A DNA stretch of 64,000 bases, from NCBI RefSeq assembly GCF_000812465.1, contig NZ_JWMA01000104.1:1-64000 (forward strand), read 5' to 3'. The stretch comes from Cupriavidus sp. IDO (GTDB taxonomy: Bacteria > Pseudomonadota > Gammaproteobacteria > Burkholderiales > Burkholderiaceae). The position numbers and the translations under genes were made by a program. Within the stretch, counting starts at the first letter, position 1; each line of letters starts with the position of its first letter. Below the pieces are notes generated by a model that was not told where the DNA came from, searched no databases, and was given only the letters and a program-made list of their open reading frames with translations. Of the stretch, positions 49,805 to 58,201 are shown one piece after another.

Positions 49805-50389
49805 TCAGATATCGAGCTTGCTGATCTTGGCGCCGTTCAGCGAGACATCGAACATCAGGCCGGCATTGGTCTGCACGAAACCGACCACGGGCTGCTGGCT
49901 GGTCAGGGTATCGAGCTGGCCGTTGGCGCCAACCTTGGCCAGCGCCACGTTCGCATCGGCACCGGCTGTCCAGCCGCTGCTGCTGACGAACTTGTTGTAG
50001 GCCTCCGGCGTCATGAACATGATGATCTCCGACTTGGACTGCCCGCCAGCGGTCAGGCCGAACGAGGCATGCGTCGTCTTGTAGTAGCCCACGGTCGAGC
50101 CTTTGGAGCGCAGCGCGCCCTCGCCGTACTCGGCACCGACCACAAGACCAGCCGAGATGACGCGGGGGAAGACCAGGATACCCTGGGCACGCGCGGCCAG
50201 CTCGCGCGAACCGTTCACCGACGAAAACAGCTTGATCAGCGCGCCATCGACACCTGAATCGATTTCCTTCTTCTTCGCTGTGGGATCGGTGGATGCGCTG
50301 GTGCCCGTGGTCGTGCATCCCGCGGCAAAGACGGTGGCGACAAGCAGGCCTGATCCGGCAACCCGGGTAACAAAATGGCGTCGATTCAT
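49805..50389 (-). CDS. SYLF-domain (YSC84-type) lipoprotein
   Basis: 194 residues. The N-terminus has a double Arg, a hydrophobic stretch and a lipobox (VFAAGC), so it should be lipid-anchored. The SYLF/YSC84 domain is seen in ARAQGILVFPRVISAGLVVG, ALRSKGSTVGYYKTTHASFG and KSEIIMFMTPEAYNKF. In eukaryotes this domain binds phosphoinositides; the bacterial role is unclear. The duplicated-domain secreted protein lies 44 bases upstream on the same strand. Confidence 0.9.
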   Translation of the reverse strand: MNRRHFVTRVAGSGLLVATVFAAGCTTTGTSASTDPTAKKKEIDSGVDGALIKLFSSVNGSRELAARAQGILVFPRVISAGLVVGAEYGEGALRSKGSTVGYYKTTHASFGLTAGGQSKSEIIMFMTPEAYNKFVSSSGWTAGADANVALAKVGANGQLDTLTSQQPVVGFVQTNAGLMFDVSLNGAKISKLDI

Positions 50390-50433
50390 AGGTAACCTCC
50401 TGATGGGAAAAGTACCGCGCCCGGCACACCGGG

Positions 50434-51036
50434 TCAGTTTTCTGCCGCTGCAGCCGGGGCCTTAACCGTAATGGCCACGACTTCTCGGTAGACGATCTTG
50501 GCCATCTGGCCGCGCTTGATCTGGGTGAGGTCGATGGCGGGATCCTCGACCTTGACGGTGCGCAGGGTTTCGCGCGGACCGCGGAAGGTGATCAGGTGCT
50601 TCGCCGGATCGATCTTGGTGATTTCCGCCGTCACGGTCGTGGTGATTTCGCGCATGATGCCGGGCTTGCCGCCTTCGGCCGCGCGCGAGGTGCGCTCCAC
50701 CGACTCGGCCAGCGCCGTCGCCTTGCTGTCGACCGGTTCGAGCTTGGCCACGATGGCAGCGCCGCGAGCCACGGTCAGGATGTCGCCCTTGCGGATCTGG
50801 CCGAAATTGCGGACTTCATCGCCGCCCACCAGTTCCACCACATTGCCGCGGGGGCCCTGCACCAGGACTGCCTTGGTGGTCGGGTCGATATCGACGATCT
50901 TGCCGCTGATCACTGCTTCTTCGGCAACGCCGACCGGTGCCGGCGGGCGCTGGGCATAGGCGCTGCCGGCGCTGAACAGCGCTGCGGCGAGGGCAGCGGC
51001 AAGCAGGGACGGCGAACGGCTGATGCGGTGAATCAT
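50434..51036 (-). CDS. Secreted protein with two related beta-domains, unknown function
   Basis: 200 residues. Signal peptide (LLAAALAAALFSAGSAYA-Q). The mature protein has two related segments of about 57 residues (42-98 and 135-192), each with I-x-x-[IV]-DP, a GPR, and an I-[RK]-[KR]-G turn before a valine-rich strand. This looks like a duplicated small beta-barrel, in the style of DUF5666. No Cys. It may act in the periplasm with the lipoprotein encoded next to it. Confidence 0.75.
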   Translation of the reverse strand: MIHRISRSPSLLAAALAAALFSAGSAYAQRPPAPVGVAEEAVISGKIVDIDPTTKAVLVQGPRGNVVELVGGDEVRNFGQIRKGDILTVARGAAIVAKLEPVDSKATALAESVERTSRAAEGGKPGIMREITTTVTAEITKIDPAKHLITFRGPRETLRTVKVEDPAIDLTQIKRGQMAKIVYREVVAITVKAPAAAAEN

Positions 51037-51252
51037 GGCTTTCCTTGACGATTTGACGAAGGATGCCGCGCCGCGGTGGCACGGCTTTCAGGGAACCGCA
51101 GAGGGAACCGTTGAAGCCATTGTGGACAATCGGCCATGCGCCAGCAATCCACTTCGAAAAAATTTGCAGCGCCGCTTGAAAACGTTTAATTGACGCAGAG
51201 CGGCGGCCGGCAGGGCGCCGGCGTCGTGGGTTTGCTGCGCTGCGGGAGCGTG

Positions 51253-52311
51253 TCAGGCGTCGCCGAGCAGCGGGCCGGTGCTATCGCCGGAAGGGGTGGC
51301 CAGGCCGAAGTGCCGGTAGGCCGCGGCCGTCGCCACCCGTCCGCGCGGTGTGCGCTGCAGATAGCCTTGCTGGATCAGGTAGGGCTCGAGCACATCTTCG
51401 ATGGTGTCGCGTTCCTCGCCGATGGCGGCCGCCAGGTTATCGACGCCCACCGGACCACCGCCGAACTTGTGCAGTACGGCCTCGAGCAGCTTGCGGTCCA
51501 TCAGGTCGAAGCCCACGCGGTCCACGTCGAGCATGGCCAGCGCCGCATCCGCCATTTCGCGTGTGATGGTGCCGTCGCCCTTGACCTCGGCATAGTCTCG
51601 CACGCGGCGCAGCAGCCGGTTGGCGATCCGGGGCGTCCCGCGTGCACGGCGGGCGATTTCCAGCGCGCCTTGCGGACCGATGCGCGCTGACAACAGGCTG
51701 GCCGAGCGCGTGACGATGCGCGCCAGTTCCTCGGCCGTATAGAACTCCAGCCGCGCCACGATGCCGAAGCGGTCGCGCAGCGGGTTGGTCAGCATGCCCG
51801 CGCGGGTGGTGGCGCCCACCAGCGTGAACGGCTGCAGGTCGAGCTTGACCGAGCGGGCGGCAGGGCCCTCGCCGATCATGATGTCGATCTGGTAGTCCTC
51901 CAGCGCCGGATACAGAATTTCCTCGACGACCGGCGACAGCCGGTGGATTTCGTCGATGAACAGCACGTCGTTGGCTTCGAGGTTGGTCAGCAGCGCGGCC
52001 AGGTCCCCGGGCCGCTCCAGCACCGGACCCGAGGTCTGGCGCAGGTTCACGCCCATCTCGCGCGCGATGATGTGGGCCAGCGTGGTCTTGCCCAGGCCCG
52101 GCGGGCCGAACAGCAGCACGTGGTCCAGCGCTTCGCGGCGGTTGCGGGCCGCGTGCATGAAGATATCGAGCTGTCCGCGCACCTTTTCCTGGCCGACGTA
52201 CTCGTCGAGCAGCTTGGGCCGCAGCGCGCGCTCGAAGGCCTCCTCGTGCGTTGAGGCAGGCGTGGCCGAGATCACGCGGTCGGGGGCGGAAAGCTTGTCG
52301 GTTTCAATCAT
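51253..52311 (-). CDS. ruvB: Holliday junction helicase RuvB
   Basis: 352 residues. AAA+ ATPase with Walker A FGPPGLGKTTLAHII, Walker B DVLFIDEIHRLSP, sensor VGATTRAGMLTNPLRDRFG and a C-terminal winged helix (YLQRTPRGR). With RuvA it drives branch migration of Holliday junctions. ruvA lies 34 bases upstream. The 216 bases downstream to the next gene show no strong terminator. Confidence 0.97.
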   Translation of the reverse strand: MIETDKLSAPDRVISATPASTHEEAFERALRPKLLDEYVGQEKVRGQLDIFMHAARNRREALDHVLLFGPPGLGKTTLAHIIAREMGVNLRQTSGPVLERPGDLAALLTNLEANDVLFIDEIHRLSPVVEEILYPALEDYQIDIMIGEGPAARSVKLDLQPFTLVGATTRAGMLTNPLRDRFGIVARLEFYTAEELARIVTRSASLLSARIGPQGALEIARRARGTPRIANRLLRRVRDYAEVKGDGTITREMADAALAMLDVDRVGFDLMDRKLLEAVLHKFGGGPVGVDNLAAAIGEERDTIEDVLEPYLIQQGYLQRTPRGRVATAAAYRHFGLATPSGDSTGPLLGDA

Positions 52312-52345
52312 GGCAGGGGAATGCAGTAAGCCGCCATTCTACGCT

Positions 52346-52927
52346 TCAGCCCTTGGACAGGGCCTTGAGGGCCAGCTTGATCCCGTCCGAGACGCCGGTG
52401 CCGGCCGGCACCTGCTTGATGGCGAGCGCGGCTTCCTTTTCGGAGTAGCCCAGTGCCAGCAGCGCATTGAGGATGTCCACGGCGCTGTCGTGCACCGCTG
52501 CCGCCCCCGGCGCATGCCCCAGCTCCGCGCCAAGCTTGCCCTTGAGTTCCAGCAGCAGCCGCTCGGCGGTCTTCTTGCCGATGCCCGGCACGCGTGTGAG
52601 GCGGCCAGCTTCCTGCAGCGTGATGGCTTGCGCCAGTTCCGATACCGACATGCCCGACAGCACCGCCAGCGCCATGCGCGCGCCGATCCCGGTGATCTTA
52701 ATCAGCTCGCGGAAGGTATTGCGCTCGGAAGCGCTGCCAAAGCCGTACAGCAGGTGGGCATCCTCGCGCACGATCAGCTGCGTCAGCAGCGTCACCGGCT
52801 GCCCGGTCGCGGGCAGATTGTAGAAGGTGCTCATCGGCACGTCGATCTCATAGCCGACGCCATGGCAGTCGACCAGCAGATGCGGGGGATTCTTCTCGAT
52901 GAGGGTGCCGGCGATGCGTCCGATCAT
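52346..52927 (-). CDS. ruvA: Holliday junction protein RuvA
   Basis: 193 residues. N-terminal OB domain (MIGRIAGTLIEKNPPHLLVD), helix-hairpin-helix motifs (ITGIGARMALAVLSG, VPGIGKKTAERLLLEL), flexible linker and C-terminal domain III (ALLALGYSEKEAALAIKQ) that contacts RuvB. All domains are present at the usual length. Coupled with ruvB. Confidence 0.97.
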   Translation of the reverse strand: MIGRIAGTLIEKNPPHLLVDCHGVGYEIDVPMSTFYNLPATGQPVTLLTQLIVREDAHLLYGFGSASERNTFRELIKITGIGARMALAVLSGMSVSELAQAITLQEAGRLTRVPGIGKKTAERLLLELKGKLGAELGHAPGAAAVHDSAVDILNALLALGYSEKEAALAIKQVPAGTGVSDGIKLALKALSKG

Positions 52928-52997
52928 GATGCCTTGTGGGTCGGTTCAGTCTGGGTCTGGAGTGGCCGCAAGTGTAGCCCAGCGGCCATACGGGATT

Positions 52998-54191
52998 TCA
53001 TTTTGATGCGGTATCGACAGCTCGCCGGCCAAGCGCCGGGTCATCGGTGAAGAAGCCGTCGATGCCGGCGGCCAGGAATGCCTGCACTTCGCGCACCATG
53101 CCCGAGGGGCTGCGCGTGGCTTCATCGCCGCCGGCTTGCAGCGCCTTCGGCAAGAAGCTGTTCTCGGGCCGGAAGGTGTACGGATGGACCAGCAGGCCCG
53201 CCGCGTGGGCGTTGCGCACCAGCGCGGTCGGCGCGCCCAGGCCGCCATCGGCTTCGCGCGGGACGACGCTGTCTTTCTCGGGGCCAATGCCATCGGCGTA
53301 GGCCGCCACTTCGCGCAGGCCGGTCGTGGTCAGCATGTCGGCGAAGGTCCGCGTGTCGCCGGCCAGCCGCCAGTCGGCGGGGCCCTTGCGCGGATTGCCA
53401 ATGAGCTGAACCAGTTTCACATTGGGCATGCCGTGCCCCAGCGCGCGCCGCATCGTACGCAGGCTGCCGCTTTCGAACGACTGGACGAACACCGGCGCCT
53501 GGTGCAGGTACGGTTGCGCCCGCAGCGCCGCCAGCAGCCTCTCTTCGAGCGGCAGGCCGATGGCGCGGAAGTACGTCGGGTGCTTCAGCTCGGGATAGAT
53601 GCCGATGGTCCTGCCCGTGCGCATCGAAGCCTGCTGCACCAGCCGTACGATCTCGTCAAAGGTGGGGATCTCGAACTGGTCGTTCAGGCGCGCATTGGCC
53701 GGGCGCAGGCGCGGAATGCGTTCGCGCGCGCGCAGCGTTTTCAGTTCGGCCAGCGTGAAATCCTCTGTGAACCAGCCGGTCAGCCGCTCGCCGTCGATGA
53801 CTTTGGTGCGTTTTCGCTCGGCAAACTGCGGCAGCTCGGCCACGTTGCTGGTGCCGGAGATATCGTTCTCGTGGCGCGCCACCAGCACGCCGTCGCGCGT
53901 GGCGACCAGGTCGGGCTCGACGACGTCGGCGCCATCCTCGATTGCCTTGGCGTAGGCGGCCAGCGTGTGTTCCGGCCGCAATGCACTTGCGCCGCGATGG
54001 GCGATCACCAGCGCCTTTGGCGGCGCGGCGGCTTCGGGGGTCAGCGTCGGCGCCGAAGGCGATGCCGATGGCGCGCGGGTCGGCGCATGCGGCTTTGGTA
54101 CGGCCGCGCAGCCGGCGATGAGGATCGCGGCAACGGATGCGGCAAGCGATGCGGAAATCGACGCACCGGCGGTGCTGGCAAGGCGGGGCAT
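52998..54191 (-). CDS. glpQ: Glycerophosphodiester phosphodiesterase, periplasmic
   Basis: 397 residues. An N-terminal hydrophobic stretch with LIAGCAAV may be a lipobox, so export as a lipoprotein is likely. Catalytic motif VIAHRGASALRPEHTLAAY, then EPDLVATRDGVLVARHE. The length and EDGADVVEPDLV pattern fit GlpQ. It hydrolyses glycerophosphodiesters to glycerol-3-phosphate. It sits between ruvC and ruvA on the same strand. Confidence 0.9.
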   Translation of the reverse strand: MPRLASTAGASISASLAASVAAILIAGCAAVPKPHAPTRAPSASPSAPTLTPEAAAPPKALVIAHRGASALRPEHTLAAYAKAIEDGADVVEPDLVATRDGVLVARHENDISGTSNVAELPQFAERKRTKVIDGERLTGWFTEDFTLAELKTLRARERIPRLRPANARLNDQFEIPTFDEIVRLVQQASMRTGRTIGIYPELKHPTYFRAIGLPLEERLLAALRAQPYLHQAPVFVQSFESGSLRTMRRALGHGMPNVKLVQLIGNPRKGPADWRLAGDTRTFADMLTTTGLREVAAYADGIGPEKDSVVPREADGGLGAPTALVRNAHAAGLLVHPYTFRPENSFLPKALQAGGDEATRSPSGMVREVQAFLAAGIDGFFTDDPALGRRAVDTASK

Positions 54192-54289
54192 GCGGCATTC
54201 CCTTGATGGAAGACGAATGCCAGATTGTAAGAGACGCCGACTCGATTGCCCGTCGGCCGCAGTCTGATTGTCGCTATTCAGCCAACCAT

Positions 54290-54835
54290 TCAGCCAATCA
54301 AGCGGCCCCGCCGCACGCGCAGGCCCTTGCGCGCCAGCTCCGGCGCCAGCCCGGACAGCGTGCCGAGCGTATCGCCGCCATTGGCGTGGCAGATGGCAAC
54401 ACCGAGCGCATCGGCCGCGTCGGAGCTCGGGCGGCCGGGCAGGGACAGCAGGCGCATGACCATCTCCTGCACCTGCTCCTTGTTGGCGCGGCCGTAGCCG
54501 ACCACGGCCACCTTCAGCTGCAGCGCGGTGTATTCGAACACCGGCAGGCCATTGCCCACCAGCCCGCAGATCGCGGCGCCGCGGGCCTGGCCCAGCAGCA
54601 GGGTGGACTGCGGGTTGACGTTGACGAATACCTTTTCGATGGCCGCGCAGTCTGGCGCGTAGGTCCGGGTGATTTCCCTGATGCCGTCAAACAGCGTCTT
54701 CAGGCGTTCCGGCAGGCTGGTGTTGCCATCGCTCTTGATCGTGCCCGACGCGACATAGGCGAGCTTGTTGCCGTGCTTTTCGAGCACGCCGAAACCGGTG
54801 GTGCGGAGGCCGGGGTCGATGCCTAGGATACGCAT
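54290..54835 (-). CDS. ruvC: Holliday junction resolvase RuvC
   Basis: 181 residues. Catalytic acidic residues are in the starting RILGIDPGLRTTGFG (D7), IEKVF and the C-terminal DAADALGVAICH. It cuts Holliday junctions after RuvAB branch migration. It is separated from purH by a strong terminator, so it must have its own promoter in the region 54836-54900. Confidence 0.96.
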   Translation of the reverse strand: MRILGIDPGLRTTGFGVLEKHGNKLAYVASGTIKSDGNTSLPERLKTLFDGIREITRTYAPDCAAIEKVFVNVNPQSTLLLGQARGAAICGLVGNGLPVFEYTALQLKVAVVGYGRANKEQVQEMVMRLLSLPGRPSSDAADALGVAICHANGGDTLGTLSGLAPELARKGLRVRRGRLIG

Positions 54836-54899
54836 GGATGAGTCGCAGCGGGGCCGGAGCCTTCAGTCGTTTCGATGCAGAAGCATAACTGCAAAATCA

Positions 54900-54938
54900 A
54901 AAGCCGTTCCGCTCCCTAGACAGGAGCGGAACGGCTTT
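54900..54938 (-). terminator. Terminator after purH
   Basis: Perfect 16-bp stem with CTAGACA loop; on the minus strand T-rich sequence follows. It separates the dusB-fis-purH operon from ruvC. Confidence 0.92.
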
Positions 54939-54966
54939 CTGGCTTACCGGCCGGAAGGCCAGTCAA

Positions 54967-56541
54967 TCAGTGGCGGAAATGGCGGGTGCCGGTCAGCACC
55001 ATGGCGATGCCGCGCTCGTCGGCAGCGGCAATCACCTCATCGTCGCGCACCGAGCCGCCCGGCTGGATCACGCAGGTCGCGCCCGCATCCACCACCACAT
55101 CCAGCCCGTCACGGAACGGGAAGAACGCATCCGACGCCACCGCGGAGCCAGCCAGCGTCAGGCCGGCGTTCTGCGCCTTGATGCTGGCGATGCGTGCCGA
55201 ATCCACGCGGCTCATCTGGCCGGCGCCGACGCCCAGCGTCATGCCGCCGCCGCAGAACACGATGGCGTTGGACTTGACGAACTTGGCCACGCGCCAGGCG
55301 AACATCAGGTCGTCCATTTCCCTCGGGGTCGGGTGACGGCGGGTCACCACGCGCAGTTCGGACGGCTGCACGTTCCTGGCGTCCGGGCTCTGCACCAGCA
55401 GGCCGCCGCCGACGCGCTTGAAGTCATACTGGTTCACGCCCTTGCCCAGCGGGATCTCCAGCAGGCGCACGTTCTGCTTGGCGGCGAACACGGCACGCGC
55501 GCCGGCACTGAACGACGGCGCGATCAGCACTTCGACGAACTGCTTTGCCACGGCCTGGGCGGCGGCCTCGTCCAGCTCGACGTTGAAGGCGATGATGCCG
55601 CCGAAGGCCGAGGTCGAGTCGGTCTTGAAGGCCTTGTCGTAGGCTTCGAGCGCATTGGCGCCGACGGCTACGCCGCACGGGTTGGCATGCTTGATGATGA
55701 CGCAGGCGGCGCTGTTGGCGGCGTCGAACGACTTGACGCATTCCCAAGCCGCGTCAGCGTCGGCGATGTTGTTGTACGACAGCTCCTTGCCCTGCAGCTG
55801 CACGTAGTTGGCCAGCGCGCCGTCGACGGTCTTCAGGTCACGGTAGAAGGCCGCCGACTGGTGCGGGTTCTCGCCGTAGCGCATTTCCTGGACCTTGTCG
55901 AAGGCCAGGTTCAGCGTCTGCGGGTAGGCGCTGCGGCCCAGGTGCGACTTGTCGGCGCCGAGGCTGGTCAGGTAGTTGGTGATTGCGCCGTCGTATTGCG
56001 CGGTGTGCGCGAAGACCTTGGTCGCCAGGCGGAAGTTGGTGTCATAGCCCACGCTGTTGCCGTTGGCGCGCATTTCGTCGAGCACCACCGCGTAGTCGGC
56101 CGGATCGACGATCACGGTCACGTCGCGATGGTTCTTGGCCGCCGAGCGCAGCATGGTCGGGCCGCCGATGTCGATGTTCTCGATCGCGTCGGGCAGCGTG
56201 CAGTCATCCTTGGCGACGGTCTGCTGGAACGGGTACAGGTTCACCACCAGCAGGTCGATGGTGGGGATGTTGTGCTCGGCCAGCGCAGCCATGTGCTCGG
56301 GCAGGTCGCGGCGTGCCAGGATGCCGCCATGGACCTTCGGGTGCAGTGTCTTCACGCGGCCGTCGAGCATTTCCGGGAAGCCGGTGTAGTCGGCCACCTC
56401 CGTCACGGGCAGGCCGCTGTCGGCCAGCAGCTTGGCGGTACCGCCGGTGGAAAGCAGCGTGACGCCGAGCGCGTTCAGTTCACGCGCGAATTCGACGATG
56501 CCGGTCTTGTCGGAAACGGAGAGTAGGGCTTGCTTGATCAT
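54967..56541 (-). CDS. purH: AICAR transformylase/IMP cyclohydrolase
   Basis: 524 residues, the usual length. The N-terminal cyclohydrolase domain (ALLSVSDKTGIVEFARELNA, DGRVKTLHPKVHGGILARRD) and the C-terminal transformylase domain (YGENPHQSAAFYRD, KHANPCGVAVG, the catalytic Lys-His, and SDAFFPFRDGLDV) are complete. It catalyses the last two steps to IMP. Lies 22 bases after fis in the same operon. Confidence 0.97.
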   Translation of the reverse strand: MIKQALLSVSDKTGIVEFARELNALGVTLLSTGGTAKLLADSGLPVTEVADYTGFPEMLDGRVKTLHPKVHGGILARRDLPEHMAALAEHNIPTIDLLVVNLYPFQQTVAKDDCTLPDAIENIDIGGPTMLRSAAKNHRDVTVIVDPADYAVVLDEMRANGNSVGYDTNFRLATKVFAHTAQYDGAITNYLTSLGADKSHLGRSAYPQTLNLAFDKVQEMRYGENPHQSAAFYRDLKTVDGALANYVQLQGKELSYNNIADADAAWECVKSFDAANSAACVIIKHANPCGVAVGANALEAYDKAFKTDSTSAFGGIIAFNVELDEAAAQAVAKQFVEVLIAPSFSAGARAVFAAKQNVRLLEIPLGKGVNQYDFKRVGGGLLVQSPDARNVQPSELRVVTRRHPTPREMDDLMFAWRVAKFVKSNAIVFCGGGMTLGVGAGQMSRVDSARIASIKAQNAGLTLAGSAVASDAFFPFRDGLDVVVDAGATCVIQPGGSVRDDEVIAAADERGIAMVLTGTRHFRH

Positions 56542-56563
56542 GGCTGTGGGAGACGCTTCAAAT

Positions 56564-56797
56564 TCAAAGTAAACCGTGCTGCTGCAGCTTCTTGCGCAGC
56601 GTGTTGCGATTGATGCCCAGGTAGGCGGCGGCCAGCGACTGGTTGCGGTCGGCGCGCACCATCACGGCCTCGAGCAGGGGCCGTTCGACGGCCTCGAGCA
56701 CCATGTTGTACATATTGGACGGCTCTTCACCGTCCAGATCGCGAAAGTAGGTATCCAGGCTGTCCCGGATGCATTGGTCGATAGCGTTGCGGCTCAT
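56564..56797 (-). CDS. fis: Fis family DNA-binding protein
   Basis: 77 residues, shorter than the 98-residue E. coli Fis, as usual in betaproteobacteria. The C-terminal helix-turn-helix (NQSLAAAYLGINRNTLRKKL) and the dimer helices are present, but the N-terminal beta-hairpin arm that contacts the Hin/Gin invertases in E. coli is short. The 4-base overlap with dusB gives translational coupling, as in enterobacteria. It should act as a nucleoid-associated regulator. Confidence 0.95.
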   Translation of the reverse strand: MSRNAIDQCIRDSLDTYFRDLDGEEPSNMYNMVLEAVERPLLEAVMVRADRNQSLAAAYLGINRNTLRKKLQQHGLL

Positions 56798-57855
56798 GCG
56801 GCAAGCAACTCCCGTTTCTTGTTGTTGTTCGATTCGTCTTCATCCGGCGTGGCATCGTCCACGTACACCAGCCGGTCCGACCACTGCGCCTGCTCATCGA
56901 AGAAGGCGTTGACCGCGGCCAGCTGCTCGCCGGTGGACTCCAGCGTGTTCATGCGGTGGCGGAACAGGTTCGCGCCGCGCAGCCCGCGTGTGTACCACGC
57001 GATATGCTTGCGCGCGGTACGCACACCGGTGAACTCGCCGTAGAAGGCGTAATGGTCTTCCAGGTGCGCGTTCATGATCGCGCGGATCTCGGCCACTTCC
57101 GGCGACGGCAGCATGTCGCCGGTCTGCAGGAAGTGTTCGATCTCGCGGAACAGCCAGGGCCTGCCCTGTGCCGCGCGGCCGATCATGATGGCGTCGGCGC
57201 CCGTCAGCGCCAACACCTCCCTGGCCTTTTGCGGCGTGGTGATATCGCCATTGGCGACCACCGGGATCGAGACCGCTGCCTTGACCGCGGCGATGGTCTC
57301 GTACTCCGCTTCCCCGTGATACAGGTCGGCACGCGTACGGCCGTGCACGGTAAGCATGCTGATGCCGGCGTCTTCCACCATGCGCGCGATACGCAACGCA
57401 TTGCGGTTCTCGCGGTTCCAGCCGGTGCGGATCTTGAGCGTGACCGGGACGCGGTCGCCGACTGCGCCGACCACGGCCTCGACAATGCGCACCACCAGCG
57501 GCTCGTTCTGCAGCAGCGCCGAGCCGGCGGCCACATTGCATACCTTCTTGGCCGGGCAGCCCATGTTGATGTCGATGATCTGCGCGCCGCGGTCCACGTT
57601 GTAGCGGGCCGCCTCGGCCATCATCGACGGCTCGGCGCCGGCGATCTGCACGGCGATGGGCTCGACCTCGCCGGCGTGGTTGGCGCGGCGCATGGTCTTC
57701 TCGCTCTTCCACAGCTGTGCATTGGACGCCACCATCTCCGACACCGCGTAGCCGGCGCCGAGCTGCTTGCACAGCTGGCGGAACGGCCGGTCCGTCACGC
57801 CTGCCATGGGAGCGACGAACAGGTTGTTGCGAAGTTGGTGAGGTCCGATCTGCAC
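56794..57855 (-). CDS. dusB: tRNA-dihydrouridine synthase B
   Basis: 353 residues, GTG start (QIGPHQLRNNLFVAPMAGVT). FMN-binding TIM barrel motifs are APMAGVTDRPFRQLC, INMGCPAKKV (catalytic Cys) and VVANGDITTPQKA. It reduces uridines in the D-loop of tRNA. The C-terminal end is rich in Asp, Glu, Asn and Lys. First gene of dusB-fis-purH; a hairpin with T-run lies in its leader. Confidence 0.95.
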   Translation of the reverse strand: MQIGPHQLRNNLFVAPMAGVTDRPFRQLCKQLGAGYAVSEMVASNAQLWKSEKTMRRANHAGEVEPIAVQIAGAEPSMMAEAARYNVDRGAQIIDINMGCPAKKVCNVAAGSALLQNEPLVVRIVEAVVGAVGDRVPVTLKIRTGWNRENRNALRIARMVEDAGISMLTVHGRTRADLYHGEAEYETIAAVKAAVSIPVVANGDITTPQKAREVLALTGADAIMIGRAAQGRPWLFREIEHFLQTGDMLPSPEVAEIRAIMNAHLEDHYAFYGEFTGVRTARKHIAWYTRGLRGANLFRHRMNTLESTGEQLAAVNAFFDEQAQWSDRLVYVDDATPDEDESNNNKKRELLAA

Positions 57856-58201
57856 GATTGGGCGGCGGTTCCGAGGGCCATGCCCCGGCCGGCACGTGCG
57901 TGGCGCACTGTGCGGCGAAGGGGGAGAGCCAGGCTATGAAACTGAAGCGAAACGAAAAAACATGCCCGTGCCGAAACAGTAGTCGGCGGGAAATCGGGGC
58001 ATGTGCGAGGGCAGGATTCTACCGCCAAACGGATGGGGCTGCCCAAGAATTGAGCATAGATGCTGCCCGGAACCACGAAAATGACTGAATTGAATTAGGG
58101 GCGCAACGACGACGGCCTTGGCAGCAAAATCATTGCGTCATGTACGGAATGGCGCCGGATCCGGGTCGAGGAGTGATGCGGGCGCCACGCGGAAGTTCGT
58201 C
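57856..58201 (-). other. Leader region of the dusB-fis-purH operon
   Basis: 346 bases between ubiH and dusB without a gene. Contents on the minus strand: a -10-like TAGAAT (58016-58021), then a two-part hairpin with T-run (57955-58003), then about 100 bases up to the GTG start. The 180 bases next to ubiH show nothing clear. Confidence 0.5.
57955..58003 (-). terminator. Hairpin with T-run in the dusB leader
   Basis: Outer stem CATGCCC / GGGCATG (57961-57967 with 57997-58003) encloses an inner stem GCCGA / TCGGC (57970-57974 with 57983-57987); six T follow on the minus strand. It could end the ubiH transcript or act as an attenuator for dusB-fis-purH. Confidence 0.6.

Noticed and set aside
51090..51110. 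Sigma-54 promoter (TGGCAC match)
   Set aside because: The TGGCAC is present, but the required GC element (TTGC) is missing at the right spacing.
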